64,000 nt of DNA from Bacillus sp. N1-1 (GTDB taxonomy: Bacteria; Bacillota; Bacilli; Bacillales; Guptibacillaceae): the NCBI RefSeq assembly GCF_009818105.1, contig NZ_CP046564.1, positions 3,968,001 through 4,032,000 of the forward strand, given 5' to 3'. Positions 26,950-34,821 of the stretch are shown here, piece by piece. The notes beneath the pieces are model-generated. The model made no database searches. It was not told the origin of the DNA and was given only the letters and a program-made list of their open reading frames with translations. How positions within the stretch are numbered: the first letter of the stretch is position 1; the number at the start of each line of letters is the position of its first letter. The position numbers and the translations under genes were made by a program.

Positions 26950-26965
26950 ATTAACTAATTAAGTA

Positions 26966-27169
26966 TTAGTAAGCTACTGCTGTCTTTTTAGCTCCTTTTT
27001 TAAGCAATGATCTTGCTGTCAGGATAAGAGCTGAAGTTAAACCAAAGCTTGCAAACAGGGAAATTAGTGCCAGTACCGTTGATCCTGCTTCGATCGCGGA
27101 TACGATGACGTTAGCCCAGTACTCGGAGATACCTAGTGCGCCAGCAATAAATGCAAAAATGAATTCCAT
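26966..27169 (-). CDS. Circular bacteriocin precursor, copy 3
   Basis: A 67-residue precursor encoding the same protein as copies 1 and 2 (Glu form). Short leader, inferred 60-residue core beginning IAGALGIS and ending KKTAVAY. Own ribosome site GGAGGAAG 6 nt before the ATG. Silent nucleotide differences from copies 1 and 2 show that it is a separate tandem duplicate and not an assembly repeat. Expected to be made as a leader peptide, exported and cyclised. Confidence 0.87.
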   Translation of the reverse strand: MEFIFAFIAGALGISEYWANVIVSAIEAGSTVLALISLFASFGLTSALILTARSLLKKGAKKTAVAY

Positions 27170-27200
27170 GTTTTCTTCCTCCTTTCTTGGGGAATTGTAT

Positions 27201-27225
27201 TTATAACGAGGATGAGTCGTTATAA
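27201..27225 (-). repeat. Hairpin between bacteriocin copies 2 and 3
   Basis: TTATAACGA and TCGTTATAA form a perfect 9-bp stem with a 7-nt GGATGAG loop, at the same place as the hairpin between copies 3 and 4 but with compensating base changes in the stem. Confidence 0.65.
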
Positions 27226-27243
27226 GAACGAACTACTTAAGTA

Positions 27244-27447
27244 TTAGTAAGCTACAGCCGTCTTCTTAGCTCCTTTTTTAAGCAATGATCTTGCCGTCAG
27301 GATAAGAGCTGAAGTTAAACCAAAGCTTGCGAACAGGGAAATTAGTGCTAGTACCGTTGATCCTGCTTCGATCGCGGATACGATGACGTTAGCCCAGTAC
27401 TCGGAGATACCTAGTGCGCCAGCAATGAATGCAAAAATGAATTCCAT
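27244..27447 (-). CDS. Circular bacteriocin precursor, copy 2
   Basis: A 67-residue precursor, protein identical to copies 1 and 3. Amphipathic hydrophobic helices (ANVIVSAIEAGSTVLALISLFASFGL) and a cationic C-terminal helix (SLLKKGAKK). Ends in aromatic Tyr, which with the aliphatic first residue of the core fits the circularisation junction of circularin A (Val-Tyr) and amylocyclicin (Leu-Trp). Ribosome site GGAGGAAG. Confidence 0.87.
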   Translation of the reverse strand: MEFIFAFIAGALGISEYWANVIVSAIEAGSTVLALISLFASFGLTSALILTARSLLKKGAKKTAVAY

Positions 27448-27523
27448 GTTTTCTTCCTCCCTTCTTTATTTTCTATTACAGGGTTGAGTGATCACACTAA
27501 TAAAATCATGTTTGTAACGAGCA

Positions 27524-27727
27524 TTAGTAAGCTACAGCCGTTTTCTTAGCTCCTTTTTTAAGCAATGATCTTGCTGTCAGGATAAGCGCTGAAGTTAAAC
27601 CAAAACTTGCGAACAGGGAAATTAGTGCCAGTACCGTTGATCCTGCTTCGATCGCGGATACGATGACGTTAGCCCAGTACTCAGAGATACCTAGTGCGCC
27701 AGCAATGAATGCAAAAATGAATTCCAT
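27524..27727 (-). CDS. Circular bacteriocin precursor, copy 1
   Basis: A 67-residue precursor, first of four copies in transcription order and 43 nt after the Yip1-like gene. ATG 27727 lies behind GAGGAGGTG; three extra in-frame codons upstream overlap that site and are not counted. Protein identical to copies 2 and 3. The gap to copy 2 lacks the hairpin seen between the later copies, so copies 2-4 and their spacers probably arose by amplification of a gene-plus-hairpin unit. Confidence 0.87.
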   Translation of the reverse strand: MEFIFAFIAGALGISEYWANVIVSAIEAGSTVLALISLFASFGLTSALILTARSLLKKGAKKTAVAY

Positions 27728-27770
27728 CTTTTTCACCTCCTCTCAATGGCAGTATATTTATATTGCTTGC

Positions 27771-28463
27771 TTATCCCAATAACGCTGGAATAATTGAAGC
27801 AATGATAGTGAAACCAATCCAAGTCAGTGCAATAACACTTATACTTTTTTTGGTGGACACTTGGACACATACCCCTACTCCTAAACCAATTAGCAAAATA
27901 CTCCAGATATTAAAAACTTCAATACTATTAAATAAATTTGTTAAAAAGAGCGAGTCAACAAAATTCTGAACGGTAAACCCTAAACTTGTTATTGGAGTTG
28001 TGACTGTACCCTGATCTATGAAAAGGAGATTAATGAATTTCCCGATGAGTATAGGTACTTGAGCAATTAATACGATATGGAACAGACCCTTAAAAGTTAA
28101 TCGTATTTTACATAAGTGAAGTATTAATTTGTAAAGTGCTGTTGTTATTAATAAACTAAACAACAATTGAATGACAGAGAAAATACTCGTTCCAATATAC
28201 AAAATTAAATATGTACTTTCATTTTGCAATTCTGGAGATAACAATGATATCACTTCGTTAGATTTCACTAAGTCTTTTGCTAAGAAGAAGGATATGATTC
28301 CATACAACACTAAGATGATGTAGGCATTCATCCCTATTTTACGATCTATCCTCAGACTAGAAAAAAAATTAGTAGGTTGAATAAATACATCTAAAAGACT
28401 AGAAGGCTTGTAGGAAGCCTTTCTTCTTTCAGGAGCTTCTGCTACTTTTTGTGCAACACTCAT
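27771..28463 (-). CDS. Yip1-family membrane protein of bacteriocin operon
   Basis: A 230-residue protein with a soluble N-terminus (PSSLLDVFIQPTNFFSSLR) and five hydrophobic segments (about 48-63, 85-112, 128-150, 180-200, 207-228). The layout and the N-terminal P-x-x-F-F motif match the bacterial YIP1 family. It opens the operon carrying the bacteriocin genes, with AAGGAGG before the ATG. Yip1-like proteins occur in several bacteriocin clusters; a role in maturation, export or self-protection is inferred only. Confidence 0.7.
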   Translation of the reverse strand: MSVAQKVAEAPERRKASYKPSSLLDVFIQPTNFFSSLRIDRKIGMNAYIILVLYGIISFFLAKDLVKSNEVISLLSPELQNESTYLILYIGTSIFSVIQLLFSLLITTALYKLILHLCKIRLTFKGLFHIVLIAQVPILIGKFINLLFIDQGTVTTPITSLGFTVQNFVDSLFLTNLFNSIEVFNIWSILLIGLGVGVCVQVSTKKSISVIALTWIGFTIIASIIPALLG

Positions 28464-28605
28464 TTTTTAATCCTCCTTGTGTATTTCGAATATGAGTTCA
28501 TAATACTATAAAAAAGGGATATTTAAACATTAATTACCTATTGTGACTATTTTTGCTCTTTTTGGGGGTAATAATTGAACTATCTTATAAATGAAATCAA
28601 TAAAA

Positions 28606-28640
28606 AAGAGCAGCACTTCAGGTAAAAGTGCTGCTCTCTT
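28606..28640 (-). terminator. Terminator between ABC exporter genes and bacteriocin operon
   Basis: AGAGCAGCACTT and AAGTGCTGCTCT form a perfect 12-bp stem; the minus-strand side continues in TTTTTT. It separates the permease-ATPase-58-residue unit from the Yip1/bacteriocin unit, which therefore needs its own promoter in 28464-28600. Confidence 0.85.
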
Positions 28641-28662
28641 TACGATAAATTCAATGGATCAT

Positions 28663-28839
28663 TTATTTCTTGTTGGCGTTTTTAATATATCCGAAAGTTG
28701 TAATAGATAAAATCCCGATCAAAATAATTCCAATAATGAACGAATCTGTCAAATTCCCCTGGTACATTGAAAAAACGAGTGGGGGGATTGCAAAGAGAAA
28801 AAATATAACAGAAGATGTAATAAAAAGTTTTTTACTCAT
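28663..28839 (-). CDS. 58-residue two-helix peptide, candidate immunity protein
   Basis: A small gene starting directly after the ATPase stop (TAA then ATG) and ending in KNANKK. It has two hydrophobic segments (about residues 5-24 and 31-50) and a basic tail. Small cationic two-helix peptides of 50 or so residues encoded beside the ABC genes provide immunity in circular bacteriocin clusters such as circularin A (CirE) and AS-48 (As-48D1). The position and shape fit that role, but the sequence itself gives no family match that I recognise. Confidence 0.7.
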   Translation of the reverse strand: MSKKLFITSSVIFFLFAIPPLVFSMYQGNLTDSFIIGIILIGILSITTFGYIKNANKK

Positions 28840-29553
28840 TTAGTTTACTCCTTCACTCAAAGTTCTTATAAAATAATCTTCAAGACTATTATCTTTATTT
28901 GTAACAGCTGCAACGTCAATATTGGATTGTAAAACTTCACCATTATTGATGAATATCAAACTTTCGCAGAAATTTTGAGCAACCTCCAGTTGGTGAGTAG
29001 ACAATAATATGGAATTACCTTCATTAACATAATTCCTTAGTATTGTTTTTGTTTTCTTCATATTAATAGGATCAATACCTGAAATGAATTCATCTAATAA
29101 TAGTAACTTAGGGTTATTTAACAATGTAGTTAATAACGTTAGTTTTTTCTTGTTGCCTAACGATAAATTCTTTATTTTTTTCCCAACTTCGTTTTGCAAA
29201 TCAAAATACTTCACTTTTTCTCCAATAATGGCTTTATTAACTCGAATTTTAAATAGTTCTGCCGTAAAACGAATGTATTCTTCCCCTGTTAACTCATCAT
29301 ATAGAAAAGGATAATCAGGAATAAACATAACATCTTTTTTGGACTTATCGATTGGTTTCCCCAGAAATTGAACCTCTCCTGAATCAATATCCATTAGACC
29401 TGATGCAATTTTTAAAGAAGTCGTTTTTCCAGCACCGTTTTGTCCTAAGAACGCTATAATCTTGCCAGTGGGAATGTTGAACGTCATATCTTTCAATATC
29501 TTTTTATTCCCGATTGTTTTTGAAACTTGATTAAAGGATAATAACGGTTCCAT
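28840..29553 (-). CDS. ABC transporter ATPase of bacteriocin cluster
   Basis: A 237-residue ATP-binding subunit. Walker A GQNGAGKTT near residues 37-45, a YDELTGEEY Q-loop region, signature LSLGNKKK (degenerate form of LSGGQ, common in drug/bacteriocin exporters of the EcsA/BcrA group), Walker B LLLLDEF and H-loop STHQ. It is 12 nt after the 593-residue permease gene and probably drives it. In circular bacteriocin systems such an ATPase supports secretion and immunity. Confidence 0.9.
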   Translation of the reverse strand: MEPLLSFNQVSKTIGNKKILKDMTFNIPTGKIIAFLGQNGAGKTTSLKIASGLMDIDSGEVQFLGKPIDKSKKDVMFIPDYPFLYDELTGEEYIRFTAELFKIRVNKAIIGEKVKYFDLQNEVGKKIKNLSLGNKKKLTLLTTLLNNPKLLLLDEFISGIDPINMKKTKTILRNYVNEGNSILLSTHQLEVAQNFCESLIFINNGEVLQSNIDVAAVTNKDNSLEDYFIRTLSEGVN

Positions 29554-29565
29554 AAATCAACCTCC

Positions 29566-31347
29566 TTACAAAGATAGTTGCTCAATTTTTGATAGTTTTC
29601 TCAACTTATTCCGTGCAAATAACATAAAGAATATTAGTGAAAAGAATAAAAGGATAGCTTCTCCCCATTGAATTGCCAATAAAGTGGAAAGATTTATATA
29701 GTCTGTTAAGTAAAATGCTGTAGGAATCATACAAGCTGGAATAAATACCCCAACGATTAAATATCTAACAATTCCCTGTATTGAATTTTGATCAGGATAG
29801 TCTTCCAATTGTTCAATATTAATGTAGTTAAAATGTGGACTAATAATTGATGGCAAAAATAACAAAGCTGATAAGAACAAGAAGGAGAAACAGTGAATAA
29901 CGACAATGACTGCAGCTTCTACTAACTTTATTTTGGAGAATATGATCAGTGTTAGATCTGCCACTATTAATAAAGGATAGGTATAGATAATAAATAATAA
30001 ATATTTATATTTGAATACTTCCCATACCGTTTTTCCAGCTAATAAATGAATAATGACGTTTTTCCCTTCACTATCGACTGAAAAAAACCCTGTTAGTTCA
30101 CTATAGATTGAAGCAATATGAAAATAGACAAAGAAGAATAAATAAAAAGATAAAATAAAATAATAGATTTTCTCTCCAGGATTCAAACCTGTCATAAAAC
30201 TCACCATTAAACCGAGTTGAAACCAAAAAAGAAAGGATCCAGTTAATACAGGGAACCGATATAAGAAATAGTCTCCTCTTAACAGATGCTTTACCTGCAT
30301 GCGAGTATAATTTGACTTCCCAAAAATTTTAGATGGAATTAGTTTTTCAATGATAGTAAAGGGATAGAAATTCTCTGATCGGTTTTTGGATTTTAATTGC
30401 GTAATAGTAAACATGAAAGCAAATAAAACAATACAAGCTAAAACCAACATGACCCCATCGAAAATGCGAACTTCATCAAATAATAATGATGCCAAAAAAT
30501 TATGAGGGAAAATTGGGTATTTAAAAATGACGGTTAACGGAGTGAGCAAGTCTTTGACCACTTCGGCTCCCTGGCTAAGCCAGTCGTTATACTTCGCTAC
30601 ATCAACATCATTCGACGTAAGTGGAAAAGACTTGATCCAGGGAGTTAATATTTTTCCTCCAAAAAAAGCTAGCGTCACTATCACCATTCTTATCAATAGA
30701 TTAAAGAACAAACGGAAGTAAAAATGAAGTCTGGTTCTTTGAGAACTCAAGTAATGATAATGCAGAACTGAAGTGACTAAACCAATACTAATAAATAAAA
30801 ACAGAGTCAAAATGACAATACCCACTACTCCGACCATATTCATATCTGTTAACAATGAAAGAGCTATAATAATCGGCACATAACTGAAAACGTAATCTTT
30901 AACATCCCACACAATAGCCTCTAAGTATAAAAATAGTCTAGCAGTTTGAGACTTTACTTTCGCATGAATCTCCAACCATTCGTGATCCATTGAATGTAAT
31001 TGCCATTTAGAAGAACTAATTCCCGAAAGTACCGAAAATAGGAAAATTATAAAAAACAACAATGACCACAAGACTTCAATATGTGTGTTTAAGTAAGAAA
31101 TTGCCTGGCTTAAAGTAGTTAAAATAATACTATTTGAAGAAGTATTATCAAGAAGGTATTGATTGAATACAGTTGCCTTTAATAAGAAATAGGTTCCAAA
31201 CAATATCATGAAAAAGTTAACTATACTTAGTAAAAGTGCTGCTATCCAAAACCATTTTCCACCGGGGATTTTTTTAAAAAAGGTTATATAGTTCCATTGC
31301 GCTTTCCATCTGATCATTAGTTTCCATTTAATCCATGAAATGACCAT
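29566..31347 (-). CDS. Large ABC exporter membrane subunit
   Basis: A 593-residue membrane protein with about 14 hydrophobic segments, starting with a basic amphipathic stretch (WIKWKLMIRWKAQW). I recognise no precise family; the size and layout fit EcsB-like or ABC-2-type exporter subunits. First gene of the permease, ATPase, 58-residue peptide unit, transcribed away from agrC. Probable role: export of, or immunity to, the circular bacteriocin. Start ATG 31347 behind GGGCGGTG, a weak site. Confidence 0.8.
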   Translation of the reverse strand: MVISWIKWKLMIRWKAQWNYITFFKKIPGGKWFWIAALLLSIVNFFMILFGTYFLLKATVFNQYLLDNTSSNSIILTTLSQAISYLNTHIEVLWSLLFFIIFLFSVLSGISSSKWQLHSMDHEWLEIHAKVKSQTARLFLYLEAIVWDVKDYVFSYVPIIIALSLLTDMNMVGVVGIVILTLFLFISIGLVTSVLHYHYLSSQRTRLHFYFRLFFNLLIRMVIVTLAFFGGKILTPWIKSFPLTSNDVDVAKYNDWLSQGAEVVKDLLTPLTVIFKYPIFPHNFLASLLFDEVRIFDGVMLVLACIVLFAFMFTITQLKSKNRSENFYPFTIIEKLIPSKIFGKSNYTRMQVKHLLRGDYFLYRFPVLTGSFLFWFQLGLMVSFMTGLNPGEKIYYFILSFYLFFFVYFHIASIYSELTGFFSVDSEGKNVIIHLLAGKTVWEVFKYKYLLFIIYTYPLLIVADLTLIIFSKIKLVEAAVIVVIHCFSFLFLSALLFLPSIISPHFNYINIEQLEDYPDQNSIQGIVRYLIVGVFIPACMIPTAFYLTDYINLSTLLAIQWGEAILLFFSLIFFMLFARNKLRKLSKIEQLSL

Positions 31348-31603
31348 TTCACACCGCCCTCTATCTTGTAATGCAATATATACGAGTATAAAAGTTGATT
31401 AAACCTTACTCTATGTAAACTTAAATCAAAGATACCATTATATCTAGGGTCTAGAAGTATTAAGGCCATTTTCATGTAAATTAAGGGGCTTTTACGTCAT
31501 AAATGGAGAATACAAAAAAAGCGATTCCAAGCTACTGTTGGATAATTTTTGAATACGTGTTATCTTTGTATCATAAAATAGGTAGGAAAATAGGAGTACG
31601 GAT

Positions 31604-32923
31604 ATGGATTATTTTTTCAAGATCTTTGGGATTTTTATGGAGTTTTTCGCTATTTTATTTTTCTGTACAGCTTTCTTAAGTATTGATATTAAAAAAATAT
31701 ATAGAAATGAATTTCTGGCTATATGGTTTCTGGGAAGTATAGGGGTTTTTTTGTTCCAAACTTTTATCACAGTACCTCCATACATAAATTTCAGTATATC
31801 TTTGGGTATTTTGCTTTTACTTATTTCAACCCTTATGAAAGTAAGATTGTTAATATCTCTCGCTATAGTCGTTCTTAGTTCGTGTCTATTTATCTTCTTC
31901 GAGTTTGTGTCACTTTCTATTCTCGATAATTTTTTTGACGTCTATTTAATTTTAGAGCAGACTTCCCTAGCCCGTGTTTTAATTTCTTTGCCACATATAT
32001 GTGCACTGGTATTAATCTCCATGCTTTTTTATGTGTTCAGAATATCTTTTATTCCATGGAAGATCATTCACTCTGAAAAACTAGATAAGCATAATAAAAA
32101 ACACTTTCATAAATATATTACTTTCTTGTTCATTAATTTAGCTTTCATCATTATTATGGTTTTCACAGTTTCATATAGTGAATTTTATTTAGGAATTGAA
32201 AGCAAAGGAGCATTTTTCGTCATCATTTTGTGCACTACGTATCTACTGTTTTTTTCTCAGCAACTATTAAAAGAAGAAACAAAACGCTTAGAGCAACATC
32301 TCGACGAACAATATCAAGAGGATGTCACCAAATATTTCCGACTTATAAAATCTCAACGACACGATTTTGTACACCATTTAAACACTCTCTATGGCCTTAT
32401 ACTCCAGGACAATACACAAGCAACTAGAGAATACATTTCCGAATTAATTGAGGATGTCAGAACCACAAATGAATCACTCCCTTTATCTCATCCTGCGATG
32501 TCAGCTTTGTTGTTAACTTTAAAACAAAAAGCTTCTATGAGGGGAATTGACATGGCCATTATTATTAACTCTCCCTTCGAATCGTTGCCTTGCCGCGTTT
32601 CAGAAATAAGCAGAGTTATTGGAAATCTAATTGATAATGCTATTGAGGAACTAACTCCACTTCCTCAAGAAGAAAAATGGATTGAAGTCATATTAGATGC
32701 AGATGGAACAGATTACACCATCTTAATATCGAATTGCGGAGAAATTGAAGAAAGTATCTCTCAAAGTATTTTTGATTATAATTTTACGACAAAAGAGGGA
32801 GATCACCAAGGACTAGGTTTACCTGAAACAAAAAGGATTGTAGAAAGCTATAACGGTTTAATCTATCTTGAAATAGATGAGGGATATACTAGTTTTATTG
32901 TGTCTCTCCCAATAGCTACTTAA
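31604..32923 (+). CDS. agrC: AgrC-like sensor histidine kinase
   Basis: A 439-residue peptide-pheromone receptor kinase. Six to seven N-terminal hydrophobic segments (about residues 1-220) form the sensor; the cytosolic part has the AgrC-type phosphorylation motif SQRHDFVHHLNTLYGLI near residue 260 and a GHKL ATPase with NLIDNAIEE and GLGLPETKRIVE. The HPK10-type H-box with no classical HisKA is diagnostic of AgrC/CitA-like quorum kinases. AGGAG lies upstream. It is divergent from the bacteriocin exporter genes and 19 nt before agrA. Confidence 0.88.
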   Translation: MDYFFKIFGIFMEFFAILFFCTAFLSIDIKKIYRNEFLAIWFLGSIGVFLFQTFITVPPYINFSISLGILLLLISTLMKVRLLISLAIVVLSSCLFIFFEFVSLSILDNFFDVYLILEQTSLARVLISLPHICALVLISMLFYVFRISFIPWKIIHSEKLDKHNKKHFHKYITFLFINLAFIIIMVFTVSYSEFYLGIESKGAFFVIILCTTYLLFFSQQLLKEETKRLEQHLDEQYQEDVTKYFRLIKSQRHDFVHHLNTLYGLILQDNTQATREYISELIEDVRTTNESLPLSHPAMSALLLTLKQKASMRGIDMAIIINSPFESLPCRVSEISRVIGNLIDNAIEELTPLPQEEKWIEVILDADGTDYTILISNCGEIEESISQSIFDYNFTTKEGDHQGLGLPETKRIVESYNGLIYLEIDEGYTSFIVSLPIAT

Positions 32924-32942
32924 TGATGAAGGAGGAAGTAAA

Positions 32943-33692
32943 TTGAATAAGTTTAACGTATTGATCGTAGATGATGAACCGAATTGTAATTACATACTTA
33001 AAAGTCACTTAAACAACTACACAGATATAGAAAACATTTATGAATTTACAGATAGCAGAGCTGCTTTAAACTACTTAGAAGAAAATCCAGTTGATTTAGT
33101 CTTTTTAGACATTGACATGCCTAATATGAACGGGCTCACGTTAACGAAAGAGTTAAAAAACAAGTCTCCTGAGATTTCAGTGGTTTTTGTTACTGGGCAT
33201 ACAGATTATGCATTATATGGATATGAGCTGTATCCTTTAGACTTCTTAATAAAGCCTATTAACCCTTTACGCTTAGAACAATGCTTAACACATTTCAGAA
33301 AAATACACACTAATCCAAAAGTAAGTGGTTCTGTAGAAAGAAATACATCTGGAAAAAAAATCAGCGTTCGAAGTTCAGGTTCTATTTGCTTTATCAATGT
33401 TAAGGATATAAATTTCATCGAAAAAAGAATTCGAAAATGTGTGATCAATACGGGGGATAATAAAGAAATTGAATGCAATCACACCTTGAGTGAACTTGAA
33501 AAAATGCTTGGCAGGCATGGTTTCATTCGCCCTCATCAATCGTTTTTGATACCTTTAGATAAAATTAGTGAAATAAAACCTGATGAATTTATGAAATCCT
33601 ATGTAATTGAGATCGAAAATGTTAAAGACGAAATTAGAGTAAGTAAAAATCGTTATAAAGAATTGAAGGAAATCATTTTAGAAACGCTATAA
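32943..33692 (+). CDS. agrA: AgrA-like LytTR response regulator
   Basis: A 249-residue regulator with a receiver domain (about 4-122; acidic DDE near residues 10-12, phospho-Asp in VFLDIDMPNMNG, Lys in FLIKPINP) and a C-terminal LytTR DNA-binding domain (about 140-245; INVKDINFIEKRIRKC, RPHQSFLI). TTG start behind AAGGAGG. It presumably activates the bacteriocin and agr promoters upon phosphorylation by AgrC. LytTR proteins bind paired direct repeats; I could not identify such repeats with confidence. Confidence 0.9.
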   Translation: MNKFNVLIVDDEPNCNYILKSHLNNYTDIENIYEFTDSRAALNYLEENPVDLVFLDIDMPNMNGLTLTKELKNKSPEISVVFVTGHTDYALYGYELYPLDFLIKPINPLRLEQCLTHFRKIHTNPKVSGSVERNTSGKKISVRSSGSICFINVKDINFIEKRIRKCVINTGDNKEIECNHTLSELEKMLGRHGFIRPHQSFLIPLDKISEIKPDEFMKSYVIEIENVKDEIRVSKNRYKELKEIILETL

Positions 33693-33860
33693 TTATACTC
33701 TTAAATAATAAACTTCAATTTCTTAAATAGGTCGAAATTATGTATAAGTGATCCGTATTGTTGTCTAAGTATGTAATATTTTAACTTTTTATACCATTTA
33801 AATACAAAATTAACTAGAGATTTATGCTACTATATACCTGAGATTAAACAGGAGGTTGGT

Positions 33861-34475
33861 ATGAGTGCTTTTAGTCCTAAATTAATAGCCACCAAATTTT
33901 CAGAAAGAGCAATTCTATTTGGTAATATTGATCCACGTGAGAAAGATCGAATTCGCTATGGTTTGGAATGGGGTATATCTGGCTTTTATCAAATTGCTCT
34001 TACTCTATTGATAGGATATTCGGTTGGAATATTTATGGAAACTCTTTTAGTTTTAACTACAATCTCATCTTTAAGACTTTTTGCAGGTGGAGCTCATTTT
34101 TCTAACTTTAACTATTGTTTAATAGCTAGTGTAAGCTTGATTATTGGAATTGCATTCTCAGGCCCTTTTCTACTTCATATTTTTTCTAATGTAAATACGC
34201 TCTTACTTATTACATATCCAATTTTGCTGGCTTTTCTTTGGAACTATGCTCCAGTTCTATTTAAAAAACGTAATAAAAAATCCAATCGTGAAATTCAACA
34301 AGCAAAACACATCTCAATCACCATATCAGCTGCTTTTATGTTGCTAAGTTTTTGCTTACCCGATATATACGCTTTAGCGATATATACTTCTTTATTTTTC
34401 CAGGTCTGCACTATTACCCCTTTTGGCATTAAAATAATTCATTTTATCGATTCTAAATTAACGAAAAGGAGATAG
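33861..34475 (+). CDS. agrB: AgrB-like pheromone-processing membrane protease
   Basis: A 204-residue membrane cysteine endopeptidase with about five helices. The catalytic pair is visible: His in LRLFAGGAHF and Cys in NFNYCLIAS, seven residues apart as in staphylococcal AgrB (R-x-x-x-G-G-x-H...C). AgrB cleaves the C-terminus of AgrD and forms the thiolactone. AGGAGG precedes the ATG. The AgrD gene follows after 4 nt. The 168-bp gap after agrA suggests a separate promoter. Confidence 0.92.
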   Translation: MSAFSPKLIATKFSERAILFGNIDPREKDRIRYGLEWGISGFYQIALTLLIGYSVGIFMETLLVLTTISSLRLFAGGAHFSNFNYCLIASVSLIIGIAFSGPFLLHIFSNVNTLLLITYPILLAFLWNYAPVLFKKRNKKSNREIQQAKHISITISAAFMLLSFCLPDIYALAIYTSLFFQVCTITPFGIKIIHFIDSKLTKRR

Positions 34476-34479
34476 GATC

Positions 34480-34605
34480 ATGTTTAAAATTAAAAGTAGC
34501 TTTTATGCTTCAGTAGCCACACTAGGACTAGTTTTAGCAAACATCACTGCAGGAACAACTTGCTTTTTGGGGTTATACGAACCTGACCTTCCAGATGAGG
34601 ATTAA
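34480..34605 (+). CDS. agrD: AgrD-like autoinducing peptide precursor (41 residues)
   Basis: A small gene 4 nt after agrB with AAAAGGAGAT as ribosome site. The precursor has an N-terminal amphipathic helix (FKIKSSFYASVATLGLVLA), a core with a single Cys (ITAGTTCFLGL) and an acidic tail YEPDLPDED. The order Cys-four residues-YEP matches Listeria AgrD (CFMFV-YEP), so I infer a five-member thiolactone ring C-F-L-G-L with an N-terminal tail of unknown length. The C-terminal acidic Pro-rich recognition region is shorter than in Staphylococcus. Confidence 0.88.
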   Translation: MFKIKSSFYASVATLGLVLANITAGTTCFLGLYEPDLPDED

Positions 34606-34623
34606 GCTAATTGCCTTAAATAC

Positions 34624-34672
34624 TTAATATAAAATCCTGATTCCTTTTAGGGGAATCAGGATTTTATATTAA
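34624..34672 (+). terminator. Strong terminator of agr locus
   Basis: Perfect inverted repeat of 21 bp (34624-34644 with 34652-34672) around a 7-nt loop; core ATCCTGATTCC / GGAATCAGGAT. The gap 34673-34821 shows no gene. Confidence 0.85.
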
Positions 34673-34821
34673 AGTTTAGTTCTATTGTGTTAATTAATCT
34701 TAAGGTAAAGTAATACGAGAGCGTTAGAAGTCTCAGTAAACTAGCTTCTTCATTTAGTTTTCAAACTCTGTAAGGATTCATATAATTTAATGGCATTACG
34801 AGAATCCTCTCTGTAATTCCC

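Noticed and set aside
21300..34700. Prophage or integrative element
   Set aside because: No integrase, phage structural gene, conjugation gene or tRNA-type att site was seen at the borders.
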